DNA from: Serripes groenlandicus
Lineage: Eukaryota > Mollusca > Bivalvia > Cardiida > Cardiidae
Direction: 5' to 3'
Length of the DNA stretch: 64,000 bases
Assembly (NCBI GenBank): GCA_031761405.1
Contig: JASEVX010000010.1
Location: 30,495,059-30,559,058, forward strand
The notes under the pieces are model-generated. The model was not told where the DNA came from and made no database searches. It was given only the letters and a program-made list of their open reading frames with translations. The position numbers were made by a program, and so were the translations under genes. This document shows positions 44,649 through 56,739 of the stretch, in pieces (the first letter of the stretch is position 1; each line of letters starts with the position of its first letter).

Positions 44649-47003
44649 ATGCCACGGTTAAACAAAAGGAAGTCGCATTTCGGTTATCGTTCTAAGTACC
44701 ATTATAAGAAGGAAGATGCAGATGAATCAGCAGAGGGTGTTGTCCATCATCTACCAGAATATGAGTACCTCTATTCAAGTACAAAGGATGTTTCATCAAA
44801 TACAATGGATGAATGTGATCATATTCAGGTTGAATTAAACAGTGACCATCATTATGCTAGGGTTGAAGATGAAATGCAACTACCAAGTAACCCACTTATA
44901 CAATCAGAATGTTTACATGCTTATATTTCAAGGGATCCAGAAAATAATTTAGAAAGTGTCAGCAATCATGCCAATGTTGAGGTTGATATGGAAGAAGTGA
45001 CAGTGTCCAGTACATCATTTAAACAACTAGCTGCAGATGTCAAAGTATTATTTAGAAAAAAGTACCCATGTAATGGAATTAACAAATAAAATATGTATTC
45101 TCAGTGCCTTGTCAAACAGAAATGAAGTTTGAATTACTGCTTACAGGGAAGGTGACTTTGGAGCTCTTACATCATCAGGGAAATCATATTCTTCTACAAT
45201 TAGATCAACTCATTGTACTTTGCTGACTGATCAAGTCATAAAGTGTAAAAATTGTGCGAACAATGCATATATGCTTTGAAAAAAAGGATGAACCGTGTGA
45301 AAGAAAGAACCAACTCAGGAAGAGTTTATAATCATACACCTTTTAAACATTCCGACATGACCAGAAATGAACTGTGTCAAAAACGTAATGAACAAAAGAC
45401 AGAATTAGACAGTGTTCAACACAAAGTGGAAATTGAGAGGAGAATATGACAGAGATCTGCACAAAAGGTGTATCTGTAAAAGATAATGAAAATGAAAATC
45501 AGGAATTCTCTGACCTAATGGCAGCTTGTACTCCTGATTGTCATCATTCATTTCCAGACAGCACGAGCAGACATAGACTTTTCTGGGAACAGCAACTTCT
45601 ACACAGCCAGAAGAAGGATAAACGTTGAATGCGTTGGCATCCTATGATAATCAGATGGTGTCTCTATATCAGACACAAATCAGAAAAAGCGTATGAAGCT
45701 TTTAAGAACTCGGGATTTATTAATCTGCCATCTACAAGAACATTATTTGATTATAGCCATTTCCTACGGAATGAACTTGGGTTTCAGGTAGATGTTTTTA
45801 AGTTGGCACATTCTGAGAGACCCAGATGTATGGTCTTTTTGAGGAGCAGTGGTGTTCAAAAATGGGGGTCTTTTATTTGATGAAATCAAAATAAGAAGAT
45901 ATTGTGTACGATAAATGCACTGGTGAACTTATTGTCTACTGTAATTTGAGGGATATAGGCAACCAAATGATGCAATGGGAACAGCAATGTAGCAATCAAA
46001 GGCAAGAGCTTGCAAAATACATGTCGGTGGTAATGCTTAGAAGTGTCTGCAGTAGTCTGTGTCTCCCACTATGTGCCTTTGCCGAAAAGCATCACTGCAG
46101 ATATTCTTTATCACATTTTGTGGCAAAGTGTTGGGACTGTTCAAATTCAATTGAAACTTAGGGTATTATTCTTTACTTGTGATGGAGCTAGCCCAAACAG
46201 GATTTTTTTAAATATGCATCGTGAATCCTTTTGACACTAGCAAATATATTTATTTTGTCTCTGATGTACCACATTTGTTTAACACTTTACGTAACAATTT
46301 ATCAAACTCATATTCTAACACCAGATCAAGATGTCTGGAATAATGGGAAAGACCTATCCTGGCTCATCATTGTAAGAATGTTTGAAGAACACTGTGAATT
46401 GAAGCTGTATAACCCCTGCCCTAAACTAACAAGAAAACACATAGACCTTGATTCCTTGAGTATAAATATGACGGTAAATTTGGCAGCTCAAGTTCTCAGT
46501 GATTATGTTGCAGAAAATGTTAGAAGTATGTGGGAAAGTCGTAATAAACGCAACGAAAATGTGGCACCATATTTGACTCAAAATGATCCAAGGCTAACAT
46601 TCCTTACAAATGATTTGATGAATTATTTGAATGATCGGGAGCAAGAAATTGAAAATAGACCTGGCAATTTCAGAAAATCTTTGTACAAAGATCAGGTATG
46701 AAACTATGCTACTAGACTATTACAGGGTTGAAAATATCCGCCAAATCGATAAGTGAATGTGTTAAAATACTGCTTCAGGATGGTGCAAAATATGTGTTAA
46801 CTCATTGCTTAAACCAAGACCCTCTGGAGGAACGTTTTGGACAATCTAGACACAAAAGTGGTGCAACTAATAATCCCTCAGTATATGAGGTGAGAAACAC
46901 TCTCACAACACTTCGAGCAGTCAATTCTCAGGCCATTGCACGTAGCCGTGGCAATATCAAGCGGGGGCATATTGAGAAAGAAAATGTTGATCATTCAAAA
47001 TGA
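44649..47003 (+). pseudogene. P-element (THAP9-like) transposase, multiply broken
   Basis: Order of matching pieces: an acidic N-terminal exon starting MPRLNKRKSHFGYRSKYHYK (44649-45089); REGDFGALTSSGK and MNRVKERTNSGRVYN (45145-45450); LFWEQQLLHSQKKDKR, stop, MRWHPMIIRWCLYIRHKS, INLPSTRTLFDYSHFLRNEL (45560-45870); LLFDEIKI with the first catalytic Asp; VYDKCTGELIVYCNLRDIGN (45904); TCDGASPN with the second Asp (46170); YFVSDVPHLFNTLRNN; PKLTRKHIDLDSLSINMTVN (46430); and GLKISAKSISECVKILLQDG plus LNQDPLEERFGQSR with the final Glu (46729-47003). This is the block order of P-type transposases (RNase H-fold DDE, related to human THAP9). I count at least six frame changes or stops. An N-terminal THAP zinc finger is not visible. 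Terminal repeats not found. Confidence 0.8.
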
Positions 47004-47024
47004 CCTAGAACTAGACAATTTTTA

Positions 47025-47204
47025 TACTTTTTAACCGTTTCCCTCATGTAAACGCTTTCTGACGATCCTGCAACAGACGATTTTTTTTAAAACATTGTGA
47101 CAAAAGAAGAAATTGCTCAAAACGAGCAATTTCTCATTTTGCCACAAAGTTTTCCATATTTTCTATTTTAGCTGCATAATTGGTGTATGAGGGAAAGGGT
47201 TAAA
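47025..47204. repeat. Foldback MITE, near complete
   Basis: Left TTAACCGTTTCCCTCATGTA, CAACAGACGA, ACATTGTGACAAAAGAAGAA; centre ATTGCTCAAAACGAGCAAT; right TTGCCACAAAGTTTTCCATA, GCTGCATAATTGGTGTATGA, GGGAAAGGGTTAA. The two halves are inverted copies over about 85 bp. Good reference copy of the family. Confidence 0.8.
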
Positions 47205-47209
47205 CACTA

Positions 47210-47393
47210 AATTTCCTCTATTGCCACAATGTTTTCAACATTTTTTAGTAATTATTCCTATTATTATAGATTATAAGATATTTTCCATATATTTGAGTAG
47301 ACATTTTCAAAGTCTGAGTTCTGCTATAGATTTGTTGTATGTTGGAAAGGGTTAGCTCAATGTATTTATATTTGCCTGCTGCAGAATTGGTGT
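47210..47393. repeat. Second and third partial foldback MITE copies
   Basis: 47214-47356 is a right-arm-like copy (TATTGCCACAATGTTTTCAA ... TTTGTTGTATGTTGGAAAGG). 47374-47394 (CCTGCTGCAGAATTGGTGTA) is a right-arm scrap ending exactly where the large hairpin begins. Confidence 0.6.
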
Positions 47394-47620
47394 ATGATGG
47401 TTAGCCTTACCAATCGTTACATATATCAAGGGTTAACCAGGTTAAGGGTAAGCCTTACCCATCAGGTTATGGTTAGCCTTACCAACCGTCTTCCCTAACT
47501 CTAACCTGTAGAGCTAACCCCGGAAGACGGTTAGTAAGGCTAAACCTAACCCGATGGGTAAGGCTTACCCTAATCCTTGAGGGTAACCCTTGATATGTAA
47601 CGATGGGTAAGGCTAATCAT
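47394..47620. repeat. Large foldback element, ~100-bp arms
   Basis: Arm 47394-47494 and arm 47522-47620 are inverted copies (ATGATGGTTAGCCTTACCAA versus reverse complement ATGATTAGCCTTACCCATCG), with a 27-nt loop. GGGTAAGCCTTACCC-type palindromes recur inside each arm. No coding capacity. Confidence 0.85.
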
Positions 47621-47854
47621 TCCTGTGGTTTCCTTGTATTTTTGTATCAACAATATCTTCATTTTTATTTGCAGTCATCAACAAGTTTGAGGAGTTGGGG
47701 AGTTTCGAGCTAAAATAGAACCATTTAGGCAGACACGTCGCCAAATTACGAACGATAAATTAAACGATTTCCAAAGGGCATTCATCAAATATTCCGCTAA
47801 TGAATTAGTGAAATCTGAGGAACGAATGTCCCCATGTTTTTTTTTTTTTCACTT

Positions 47855-48990
47855 TAGCTTTTTAAGCCCCGCCCCCTGCCGGCCATAGTTTCAGACCATT
47901 CAACATGGCTTGAAGGAATCTGAAAGTGGGTCACATAAGGAACATTTCTACACTTTTTAGCTCACCTGTGCTCAGGGTGAGTTATTGTGATGGCCTTTTG
48001 TCCGGCGTCCATCGTCCGTCAACTTTTTCTCCTCAGTAACCAGTGGGTCAATTGGGATGAAACTTCACAGCATCCCCACATTGACTTCACCAGAATTCCT
48101 TCAAATTTTTGGGATCCATGCATAATTCTGGTTTCCATGGCAACGAAATGAAAAAAACTTTAAAAATCTTCTTTTCCAGAACTGGTTGGCAGATTTTCAA
48201 ATAATTTTGTAGAAATGTTCCTTGGATGACCCTCTATCAGATTCCTTTAAGCCATGTTGATTGATCGAAAAACATGGCCGCCATGGGGGCGGGGCTATTT
48301 TGCCTTATATGGCTATAGTGAAAACTTAAAAAATCTTCTTCTCCCAAACTGGTTGGCAGATTTTCAAATAATTGTGTAGAAATGTTCCTTAAGTGACCCA
48401 CTATCAGATTCCTTCAAGCCATGTTGAATGGTCGAAATACATGGCCGCCAGGAGGGGCGGGGCTGTTTTGCCTTATATGGCTATAGTGACAACTTAAAAA
48501 ATCTTCTTCTCCAAAAGTGTCAGGCAGATTTTCAAATAATTTTGTAGAAATGTTCCTTAAGTGACCCACTATCCGATTCCTTCAAGCCATGTTGATTGGT
48601 CGAAAAACATGGCCGCCAGTGGGCAGGGCTATATTGCATTATATGGCTATAGTAAAAACTTAAAAAATCTTCTCCTCCGAAAGTGTCAGGCAGATTTTCA
48701 AATACTTTTGTAGAAATGTTCCTAGGGTGACCCTCTATCAAGATTCCTTCAAGCCAAGTTGATATGTTGAAAACTATGGCTGCCAGGGGTTGAGGCTTAT
48801 ATAGCTAAAGTGAAAAAAAAATCAGGTGAGCGATTCCAGGGCCATCATGGCCTTCTTGTTTTGAAAATCGACCCGACACTTTCGGAGAAAAAGATTTTTT
48901 AAGTTTTCACTATAGCCATAAAAGGCAAAAAAGCCCCGCCCCGCCTCCTGGCGGCCATGTTTTTCGACCAATCAACATGGTTTGAGGGAA
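47855..48990 (-). mobile_element. Helitron-like element (47958-48862) flanked by inverted fragments of itself
   Basis: The core starts TTTTAGCTCACCTGTGCTCA-GGGTGAGTTATTGTGATGGCC, which on the minus strand is a hairpin followed by CTAAAA. It contains four or five ~170-bp units (GATTTTCAAATAATTTTGTA, GATTCCTTCAAGCCATGTTG, CATGGCCGCCA) and ends CAGGTGAGCGATTCCAGGGCC-ATCATGGCC. On each side, 47865-47956 and 48866-48985, a piece of the same internal unit lies in opposite orientation (CCCGCCCC..., CAACATGGCTTGAAGGAATC / CATGTTTTTCGACCAATCAA). Confidence 0.7.
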
Positions 48991-50340
48991 TTAACAATCA
49001 TGAGAATTTTTTTTGGGACATTGTGATTTAACACGGTTTCTATAGCAACGAAATTAACTCATTTTCAAATTATGCCATTTTCTTTTTTTATGCATTTATC
49101 ATACTTTAGTATCTTAAATGGTGCTTTATGATAGTTGTGCAGTATAAATATTCATTAAACAGAAAAGAGGAAGAATACTCATGATTATTTGATGAATATA
49201 CAAGTAACCAAGGAAACCTGTTATTGAAGAAGGTTCTTAAAAGCAATGACTACTTCAATATTTATGTATTTTAGCTGTTTTATGAAAGCTTATCTTGAAA
49301 TATGTGTCCTTTTGATTTCTCAAGATTGTGATTTTTTTTTATAAAGAAGCAAAATGGTATAATGTAGTATAGGTAACCATGGCAACAACACATTTAATTG
49401 CTGAAAATAACTATTACATAATAGTGCTCAAATTCATACAAGTCAGATTTGTTATCTACATGAACCAATGCTTTTTACAAATAACTATGTATAATAAATC
49501 TCTTTAAGATGGTGCAATAGTAAGGCACTTAAGTCAAAGGTCGAGGTAAAAAAACAAGGTCAAAGTCAGAATAAATGTATAATTTAGTTTCTCCATGCTG
49601 CAACTTATATATACATAATGTAAATCTTCGTGTTCATCTTGATGAAACAGTGTCTTTATGAACAATGACAGTAGCCAAAAGGTCAAGGTCATATTTAAAG
49701 ATAAAAATAGGCTATATAAGATATTGTCTGTGATATTACTTTGATATTTAGCAATGTTGTTTCAAACCACTTCGCCACAATTGTTTGCCTTAATGAGAAG
49801 GTGTGTTGGGTTAAAGAACTGGGAATGTAGCTTAAAGGTCAAATGTCGGTATATAAGAGCCTGTCTTTTCTGTAACTTGTTCATGCTCATTCAAATGGAC
49901 ACCTTGTTCACCTTGACAAGATGTAATGTTGATAAAGTACCTTGATAAAATTGGAACTCTTTATGCACTGTTTTCAACTCTGTCAGTCAATAAGAAGTTG
50001 TGAATTAATTCTTTGAATCTAATAGAATCCAATAAAATGGCAATTATTTAATTTTTTGTTTATATGCATTTTTAGTATTTTTCACATTCTTAAATATTTA
50101 TCATCAATAAAATACATAATTTAAACAGACTGTCTTATGTTATCATAAACAGGGTTTTATAATTACCACCTGATAGGTGTTAATAGCAATACCACCTCCA
50201 GGGTATTTTAATTACCACTATATAATTTATATATTGGCCATATCTTCCAAATATGGGACATAAATTCAGTGGGCCGTATGTGTCTGGGCCATAACTTCCT
50301 TATACCTTTTCAACTATTATTCAATTATTGTACTTAAAGG
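48991..50340. other. No gene seen
   Basis: AT-rich. Loose AAGGTCAAGGTC words between 49530 and 49700 hint at a decayed pearl-like array, too diverged to delimit. The frame at 49754-49945 has no recognisable domain. Confidence 0.4.
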
Positions 50341-50345
50341 AGGCC

Positions 50346-50640
50346 GAGCCCCGGTAGCTCAGTCGGTAGCGATGCGGGCTGTAAATGCAGGGGTTTGAAC
50401 CCCAGCTCGGCCAACATTCTTTCCTACGTTTGACAAAAGTCAATTGTGACAAGCTTCAATCGTCTTCCACCAATGGCCATGTGGAAAAGCAGCACGTTGC
50501 TCGGAAAGAATGTTGTATGATTGGAGTACTGGTGGTAGAAAGTCAAGAAACATACTTGTAATTGTAAGTGAACTGGCCGCCGTGATACGACTGAAAAATT
50601 GTTTAAAAATGGCGTTAAACCCCAATCAATCAATCAATTC
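50346..50640 (+). mobile_element. tRNA-derived SINE
   Basis: Head GCCCCGGTAGCTCAGTCGGT with A box, B box GGGTTTGAACCCC, body starting ACATTCTTTCCTACG, 3' GGCGTTAAACCCC and (CAAT)n tail. Closer to the 14.5-kb copy in its head. A target duplication is not obvious. Confidence 0.82.
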
Positions 50641-50712
50641 ATTTATAGGGAGCTTCTAATTTTTCATTTATGTAGTGAAGTGGTTATACATAAATTAAAT
50701 CCAAAAGGCTAG

Positions 50713-51117
50713 TTTAACCCTTTCCCACATACAACAAATCTGCAGCAGACAACCTTGAACATATTAAAAAACCCTGAAAAATCTCCATATATAATAGCTG
50801 TGAACTATTAAATGAAATTGAAAACATTGTGTCAAAAGGAGAAATTGCTCATTAATTATGGTTACTTAAGGTTCCGAGACCGCTGGAAAGCTTATGGCCT
50901 CTACTGGCCCATCTCTTGTGTATTTACTTGTATTTGTGACAAGTGGCAGCGTGGGTTAAATTTGGAAGGGTGATTAATCCAATGTTTGTTGAGCTTATTT
51001 TTAAAGGTATTTAATTTGATTTGCTCTCATGACAATTTCACCTTTGTCCATAATGTTTTCCAAGGTTGTCTGTTGCTATTGATCAAAATGCTTTGCAGGT
51101 GGTAAAGGGTTAAATAG
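50713..51117. repeat. Foldback MITE interrupted near its centre
   Basis: Left part AACCCTTTCCCACATACAAC, CTGCAGCAGACAACCTTGAA ... AAAAGGAGAAATTGCTCAT stops near 50852. The right part resumes near 51030 with GACAATTTCACCTTTGTCCA, ATGTTTTCCAAGGTTGTCTG ... GGTAAAGGGTTAA. The 175-bp insert (50855-51025) is not recognised. Confidence 0.65.
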
Positions 51118-51119
51118 TT

Positions 51120-51975
51120 ACCGATACATAACATGTAAACAAATATTAAATCAACAAAACATTGATATCATTGGATATATGACCTTCAGACTCTACCGGA
51201 TTCTACCAGACTCCGTTTAGTGATACCCAGATATTACTGGTATTGGGACTTTCACATTTTAAAATGCCATATTCATGATATTGACATATTGTAATCATTA
51301 TATGGGATTTCTTTGCAAAATTTGTTCCTAGTCACTGCAAATGAAAGTTTACTTACCTGCCAGACATATACACATTCAGAGCTTTTCGACACACCATGGA
51401 CAAGTCCTCCCTCACTATAAAACTCTCTTTTTGCCAAAAACTGCTGTGTAATGAGGAGCTTACACAAAAGAAACAATCAATATAATGTATTCTCATAGTT
51501 ACTAGTATGCTTAATTGTAGTTAGTTATTTGAAACATGGCTGTAGTCTTATTACAGGTTTATCAGAGTTTCCTATAAATATTTGATGTGACACTATCATC
51601 ATATTTATAGTAATAAAATTGATGTCACAATGTTGATATCTAAAATTGTACACAAACCATTTTTAAACAATATTCCATTCAATGAACAATAGTATATATA
51701 CAGGGTTACGTCTTTTGGTCAGACGGTGGAATACGCCAGGCACACCCTTGCAGTATATACGTTAGTCCAAACAATTCAGACTTTCGGTTTCTCGTTTTAT
51801 CATCTATCATTATTGGTCGGGTATCCGTATGCAGGATAATACGAAAAAATTCCCATGAATGGGTTTTTTCGCTTATAGTTAACAGGTGTGAGATTTTTTT
51901 TTTTTTTTTTTTTCAATAACCCATGAAGCTTTCTGAAATGAAACTGGAAAAATCCATGGGGGCCGCCATTTTGAA
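51120..51975. other. No gene seen
   Basis: AT-rich, with a T run at 51895-51914. The minus-strand frame at 51273-51476 has no domain. Confidence 0.4.
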
Positions 51976-51977
51976 TA

Positions 51978-52132
51978 TGTATAAAAGGCAGACGTAAAAC
52001 ACAGATTGAAAATTATTGTCGTCTTTTTAATCATTTTTTTTAAAATCGGTATTTTGGGTATGTATAAAATGAGCGGAAAAACACGGATTGAAAATTATTG
52101 TCGTCTTTTTAATCATTTTTTTTTTAAATAGA
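51978..52132. repeat. 84-bp tandem duplication
   Basis: GATTGAAAATTATTGTCGTC occurs at 52003 and 52087, each followed by TTTTTAATCATTTTTTTT and preceded by AAAACAC(A/G). Confidence 0.85.
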
Positions 52133-52439
52133 TATTTAAGATCATTAAAATGCTGTGTTATGTGGGAATAAACATTTGTACGAAAAGTTAAAACTAAATG
52201 GAAATCTGTAAGAAATATGTTTTCCCGTTCGTAAAAAAACCGACAGCATTAGCCTTCTACGCCCGAACCTAAATTTTGACTGTATCGTAGCCAAAGAAGG
52301 ACGTGACGTCATTTCCGTTACACTTCATCTTGGCGTAACGTCAATGGAGCAACGTCGTTTCCCGCAAAAAAGTGGTATCAACATGAAAGACCCCAAATTC
52401 CTATACATGAGCTATTGCCACACTCATTCAAAGTATAAT

Positions 52440-52735
52440 TATTTATCAAACATTAATTGTGGCAAAAGGATAACTTTCTCATAAGGAGCAATTGTTCTTT
52501 TGGTGACAATCTTTTCCTAAATCGTCTGTTGCATAGGCCTCAGAAACTGTCTCTAATAGGGAAAGGGTTTAGCAGAAATGTGACCCCTTACATAATTTGT
52601 TCCAGTCATATTGACTGGTTGAAAAAGGTAGTCGCCAGATGGCATCAGAAAAGGGCTGATCTATTTGCTTCTTTACCATAATGCAGGTGATCGATTAAGG
52701 ATCATCTTGGCCCTCATGTTTTAACCTCGTTCATT
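52440..52735. repeat. Foldback MITE copy followed by a Helitron-like 3' fragment
   Basis: 52452-52570: GTGGCAAAAGGATAACTTTC, CTCATAAGGAGCAATTGTTC, CGTCTGTTGC, GGGAAAGGG (right part of the MITE). 52580-52722: TTCCAGTCATATTGACTGGT, GTCGCCAGATGGC, then GCAGGTGATCGATTAAGGATC-ATCTTGGCCCTCATGTTT, a diverged GGCCATCATGGCC-type terminus. Confidence 0.6.
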
Positions 52736-52739
52736 ATAA

Positions 52740-53420
52740 ATGTATTCCTTGATTTTCTGAAAGTTTTTACTTTTTTATTTTCTGTTCGTAATAATAGACG
52801 ACAGCAATACGAATTCCAAATATGTTTTGATAATGCAAGAAACATGACATTAACATTATTATTGTCTAGTCAATTACTTATAAATCCTTTTTGTATGGCC
52901 AAAGTATGTTCTTTAATTTTGTTTATAATTATCTTGCGTTTTTTCGTAAATAGGTAGCACCTATAGATATATTAACAAAATGAAAAATGAGCATACCGAT
53001 GTCTTTTTTTTTTTGAAGGACTAGCAGTATGCCTCCTTGGTTCTCGTTAAAATAATTCCGCTCGCATGACAAAATAAAGTGGCAGTACACAGCACGTACG
53101 TCAGTTTGTTGATTACAAGTTGCATATAGTTGCAATATAATGTTGGGGAAATGTCACCCAGTTCAAATCACAGACAGTTCTTTCTATTCCAGCCACTCGA
53201 TTAACTAAAATTAAATCATAGGAGTAAGCTGTTTAACACAATTTCACATTCATTCTTAACATTGAACTTATCTGAGTAAACGCCTACAACGTGCGTCACT
53301 GATTTATGTAGTTTCGATGCACCTTTAAAAGCAAATACAGTGCTGTAGATATGATTGTTAAAACAATTATGTTTCTAGCGTCGCATTATCCGACATTTTA
53401 TATCCAAAGTGAAGGTCTAG
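52740..53420. other. No gene seen
   Basis: Nothing recognised. Confidence 0.4.
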
Positions 53421-53907
53421 TTAAGGGAGACTATCGTAGAAGTACTTTTTTCTCCGGCTATACAAACGGAAATGGGTAATAGGAAAGACGAGAGCTTGAA
53501 ACACTTCACACATTATTTTTACCTTTGTCATCGCTGGAATGGCATGACTTCGTGTTGTTTTAGGTGCAATGTCCTTCTCTATCAGCGCATGCACATCTGT
53601 TATCTGCTGCCTTGTCAATCTGTACTTCTCTTTTACCCCTATCACTTAGGTTGTTCAATAAATCGGTCCTATCGCGTAAATTGCGAGGTTGGCGACGTCT
53701 GACTTGTATTTGGTCGGCCATATGTATGCTGATTAAAATAAACTTACGCAAGCGTTCTGCCAACGTAAATCTACGCAAATATTTACGTGAAAGTTACGTA
53801 ATAAAATCTTAGTAAAACGCAGGTACGAACACAATATTTCCGTTCGCACAAACTTACGAAAATTCTTGAGTTATGTAAGCGTAAGTCCGTTAGTAAAACG
53901 GGCCCTA
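53421..53907 (-). pseudogene. PIF/Harbinger transposase first exon with terminal repeat
   Basis: On the minus strand the segment begins with GGGCCCGTTTTACTAACGGA at 53907, has about 180 bp of leader, then ATG at 53721 (MADQIQVRRRQPRNLRDRTD, LLNNLSD). A one-base shift near 53640 leads to GVKEKYRLTRQQITDVHALI, EKDIAPKTTRSHAIPAMTKV. This is the HARBI1-type N-terminus (known pattern: LSDxExxxRYRxxRxxIxxLxxLLxxDLxPxTxRSxAxPxxxQV). ACAAAG|GTAAAA near 53531 is a plausible donor; the DDE exons are not seen below it. The run after it to 53421 is open but not homologous. The 5' end and first exon are present; the rest of the element is absent. Confidence 0.65.
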
Positions 53908-53909
53908 GG

Positions 53910-56735
53910 AGATTAATTAACATTCTATCTTATGAAGGTTTTGTATCTACATATTTTCCATATTTGTAAAAATCTCATCCATTGTCCATGTTAAACTAAT
54001 TTTTCACTATAACAATTTTTTAGTTTTTTAGTTTTCTCTCCAACAGCTCAATTGATAAATAGAGTTTTCTTTTTTTCAAAGCCCTCAATTCCTCATCACA
54101 GCAACAATCATGACTGAAAAATAAGTTATAATTTCAAAAATTAAATATGCTCACATAGATACAATGAATCGCCTTTGTGACAGTTATGCCGAGCTCACCA
54201 CAACCGGGCTGCACATGAACCGTCCCTATATATTGCCCTTGTAGAAGACAGTATTGAAGTAGTAGAGTGCTTCTTTTACCAGGTTTTGAATCATAAAATG
54301 ATCAGGATCTGCCTTTTGTATTTTTATATTCAAGCTGCACCAGTACTGGTTAGGTCGCCACAAAGCAGACATTGAAAGTGTTTGATATAAGCTGTAATCT
54401 TGCTAAACAATGAATAACAGGCGACACATAAATTGAGAGATAAAAAATATACTGTATATGGCAGTTATGATATGAAACCATATATTTTAACCCAGATAGA
54501 GAGTAAGCCTTTAGATTCATGTACAATGTGGTCATTGATAAATAAATTTACCATAATGTAATTGTTGAAGTTGAAAGGGGTCTGGATATGTCATCGTTGT
54601 TGCTTGATGCATATAATCAAAGTAATATTTTCAGGTTGATCTTCTTAATCTTCCACTGATTGACTGACTGTGTTGTTAGGAAAAATATATCATTTTATGT
54701 AATGTTATAAAGGTTTAACACAATGGACTGCACTTTGAAAACATCTAGACAAAAACATGGAAACTATTTATAATTGAAGGTAAAATAACTGAAAGAAACT
54801 GTAAACCTGGCGGCTAAAGGACAAATTGATTGTTTTAAGCACTTTCTTCTTTGGTCATAATATTTTCAAAAGTTGTTTGCTTGAAGTCATCCTAGCACAG
54901 GACATACTGAGCATTGTCCTCTTTCAGTGTAGTTTAACTAATACTTCTGATTGTTTGCAAATCCATATTATTGGGTATCCCTCATTCATCGACACTTTTC
55001 CAATTTAGTTTTGCTTCAATATTTATGCACAGTGTACATCTAAAATTAGTATAAGAATTTCACTACAAGCCAAGATACTTTTTATTACATTCGGATCTTG
55101 TTTGATTTGATGAAAAATATTTAATCAACACAAATGTAAACAATTGCTTTATTTACTTTTTATTTGCTTTCGAGTACTCATCATTTTTAAAAAGAATTGC
55201 TTTATTTGACAATTATTTTAGTAGTTGGCATTCTTATTTTGAATCACAATTGAAGTACTGGAAACTACTTATCAAAAACTTACGCCATGAAAGATCCCAT
55301 TGTAGAATCCCGACAACACTCATAATCGTGTCAGTTAACTGACTTAATTTCATTATGAAGGCCCTCTCCCTGTACTATATATACAAATGCATGTATATAA
55401 AACAATATACTGCCAATATACAATATACTGCCATGACATGTAACTCATAAAACACTCTAGCTGCCAACAATTGCAATATATAAATTATTTCGCTGATTTA
55501 GATGACTTTAATACATTTTGCAAGTTGTAGTAAATTACCACTAAATACTAATCAATAGTTTAATATACATTTCTAAGAAAGATTTATAGGTTGCCTTTCC
55601 TCAAATTACAATTTCCCTGATTCAGACATCTTTTGCAGATACACATTGAAAGTGATAACAATAAAAACATGTTAGCTAGTCAATAAAGATATAACTAGGG
55701 CAGTCACCATTTCCTTCTTTTCCAACAATGTTACCTAGTTTTCTTTTCTTATTTCATACCCCTTTGGATAACTTATTCTAACCCAAATAATTATGGGAAA
55801 TCTCTGAGCGAAGTTGAAAACAAATATATTGCATTAGATAAAAGATAATTTGCTGGTGTTCCCAAAACTTAATTCAACACCATCTGTTAGTCTGTCGATA
55901 TTGTGTAAATACACTATTACATTGATTTAGTAACAAATATGACTTGAGTGTTCGGAATACTGATGTTGATTGAGATTTTAAAAATGCACGAAAACCCATG
56001 ACAATAATATAAGGGACCACCTTTCAATTTGATATGTTTCAAGTCTTCAGTAGTTGTTACATTCAAAACATTATTTTTTAATTTCAATAGAAAACAAGTA
56101 TCAGCTTGGGTTTATAGATAATTCATTTTTGAAGATAAAATCAACTGAAAAACAAACATCGATCATCTTTATATAATTGAATTTAGCAAAATTATTTTAT
56201 TTAATCATTACTAACTGTTTCACTACATATATTCCCATTGATTTTTTATCCAAAACGCTGGATCAATAGTCATTTAAAAAAAATGGTCGGAACAAACTAA
56301 GCTATATTGTGTCGGACCTTTCCAAAGTTTCCGCGTTGAATCCACCGCCTTTATCCACATTTTTCTTACTGTGTCGTCCTTTGGGAATTTATAAAAGCTA
56401 ACACCGTCCTTCGGCATATTAGAACACCCCCCTACCACACACTCTTTAGGCATTTTTACGTTTTATGTCTCTTTAAATATTCCAAATTCATCGATGCGTT
56501 CACGATTAAAACTGTCAACACAATGAAAGTCACCATTGAATTCGACCCTCTGACGTCACTCCCGTTATATTTTACGGAAATTGCCGATGTATATTTTTTG
56601 ATAATCGCAATCTGGCTTATTTTGAATTCGGATTTTAAATGCTTATTAAAGGTTTTTTTTTTATATTTTCGATTAGGTTTATATGACTGTTCCCTACATA
56701 TTAATGCGTATTAGAATAGCATTCTTGGTTTCCTT
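53910..56735. other. Mostly no gene; diverged foldback MITE near 54715-54930
   Basis: Long AT-rich interval. 54715-54930 follows the foldback pattern weakly (ACTTTGAAAACATCTAGACA, GGACAAATTGATTGTTTTAA-GCACTTTCTTCTTTGGTCAT, TATTTTCAAAAGTTGTTTGC). A small tandem ACAATATACTGCC lies at 55405-55431. The frame at 56523-56714 has no recognisable domain. Confidence 0.4.
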
Positions 56736-56739
56736 TAAC

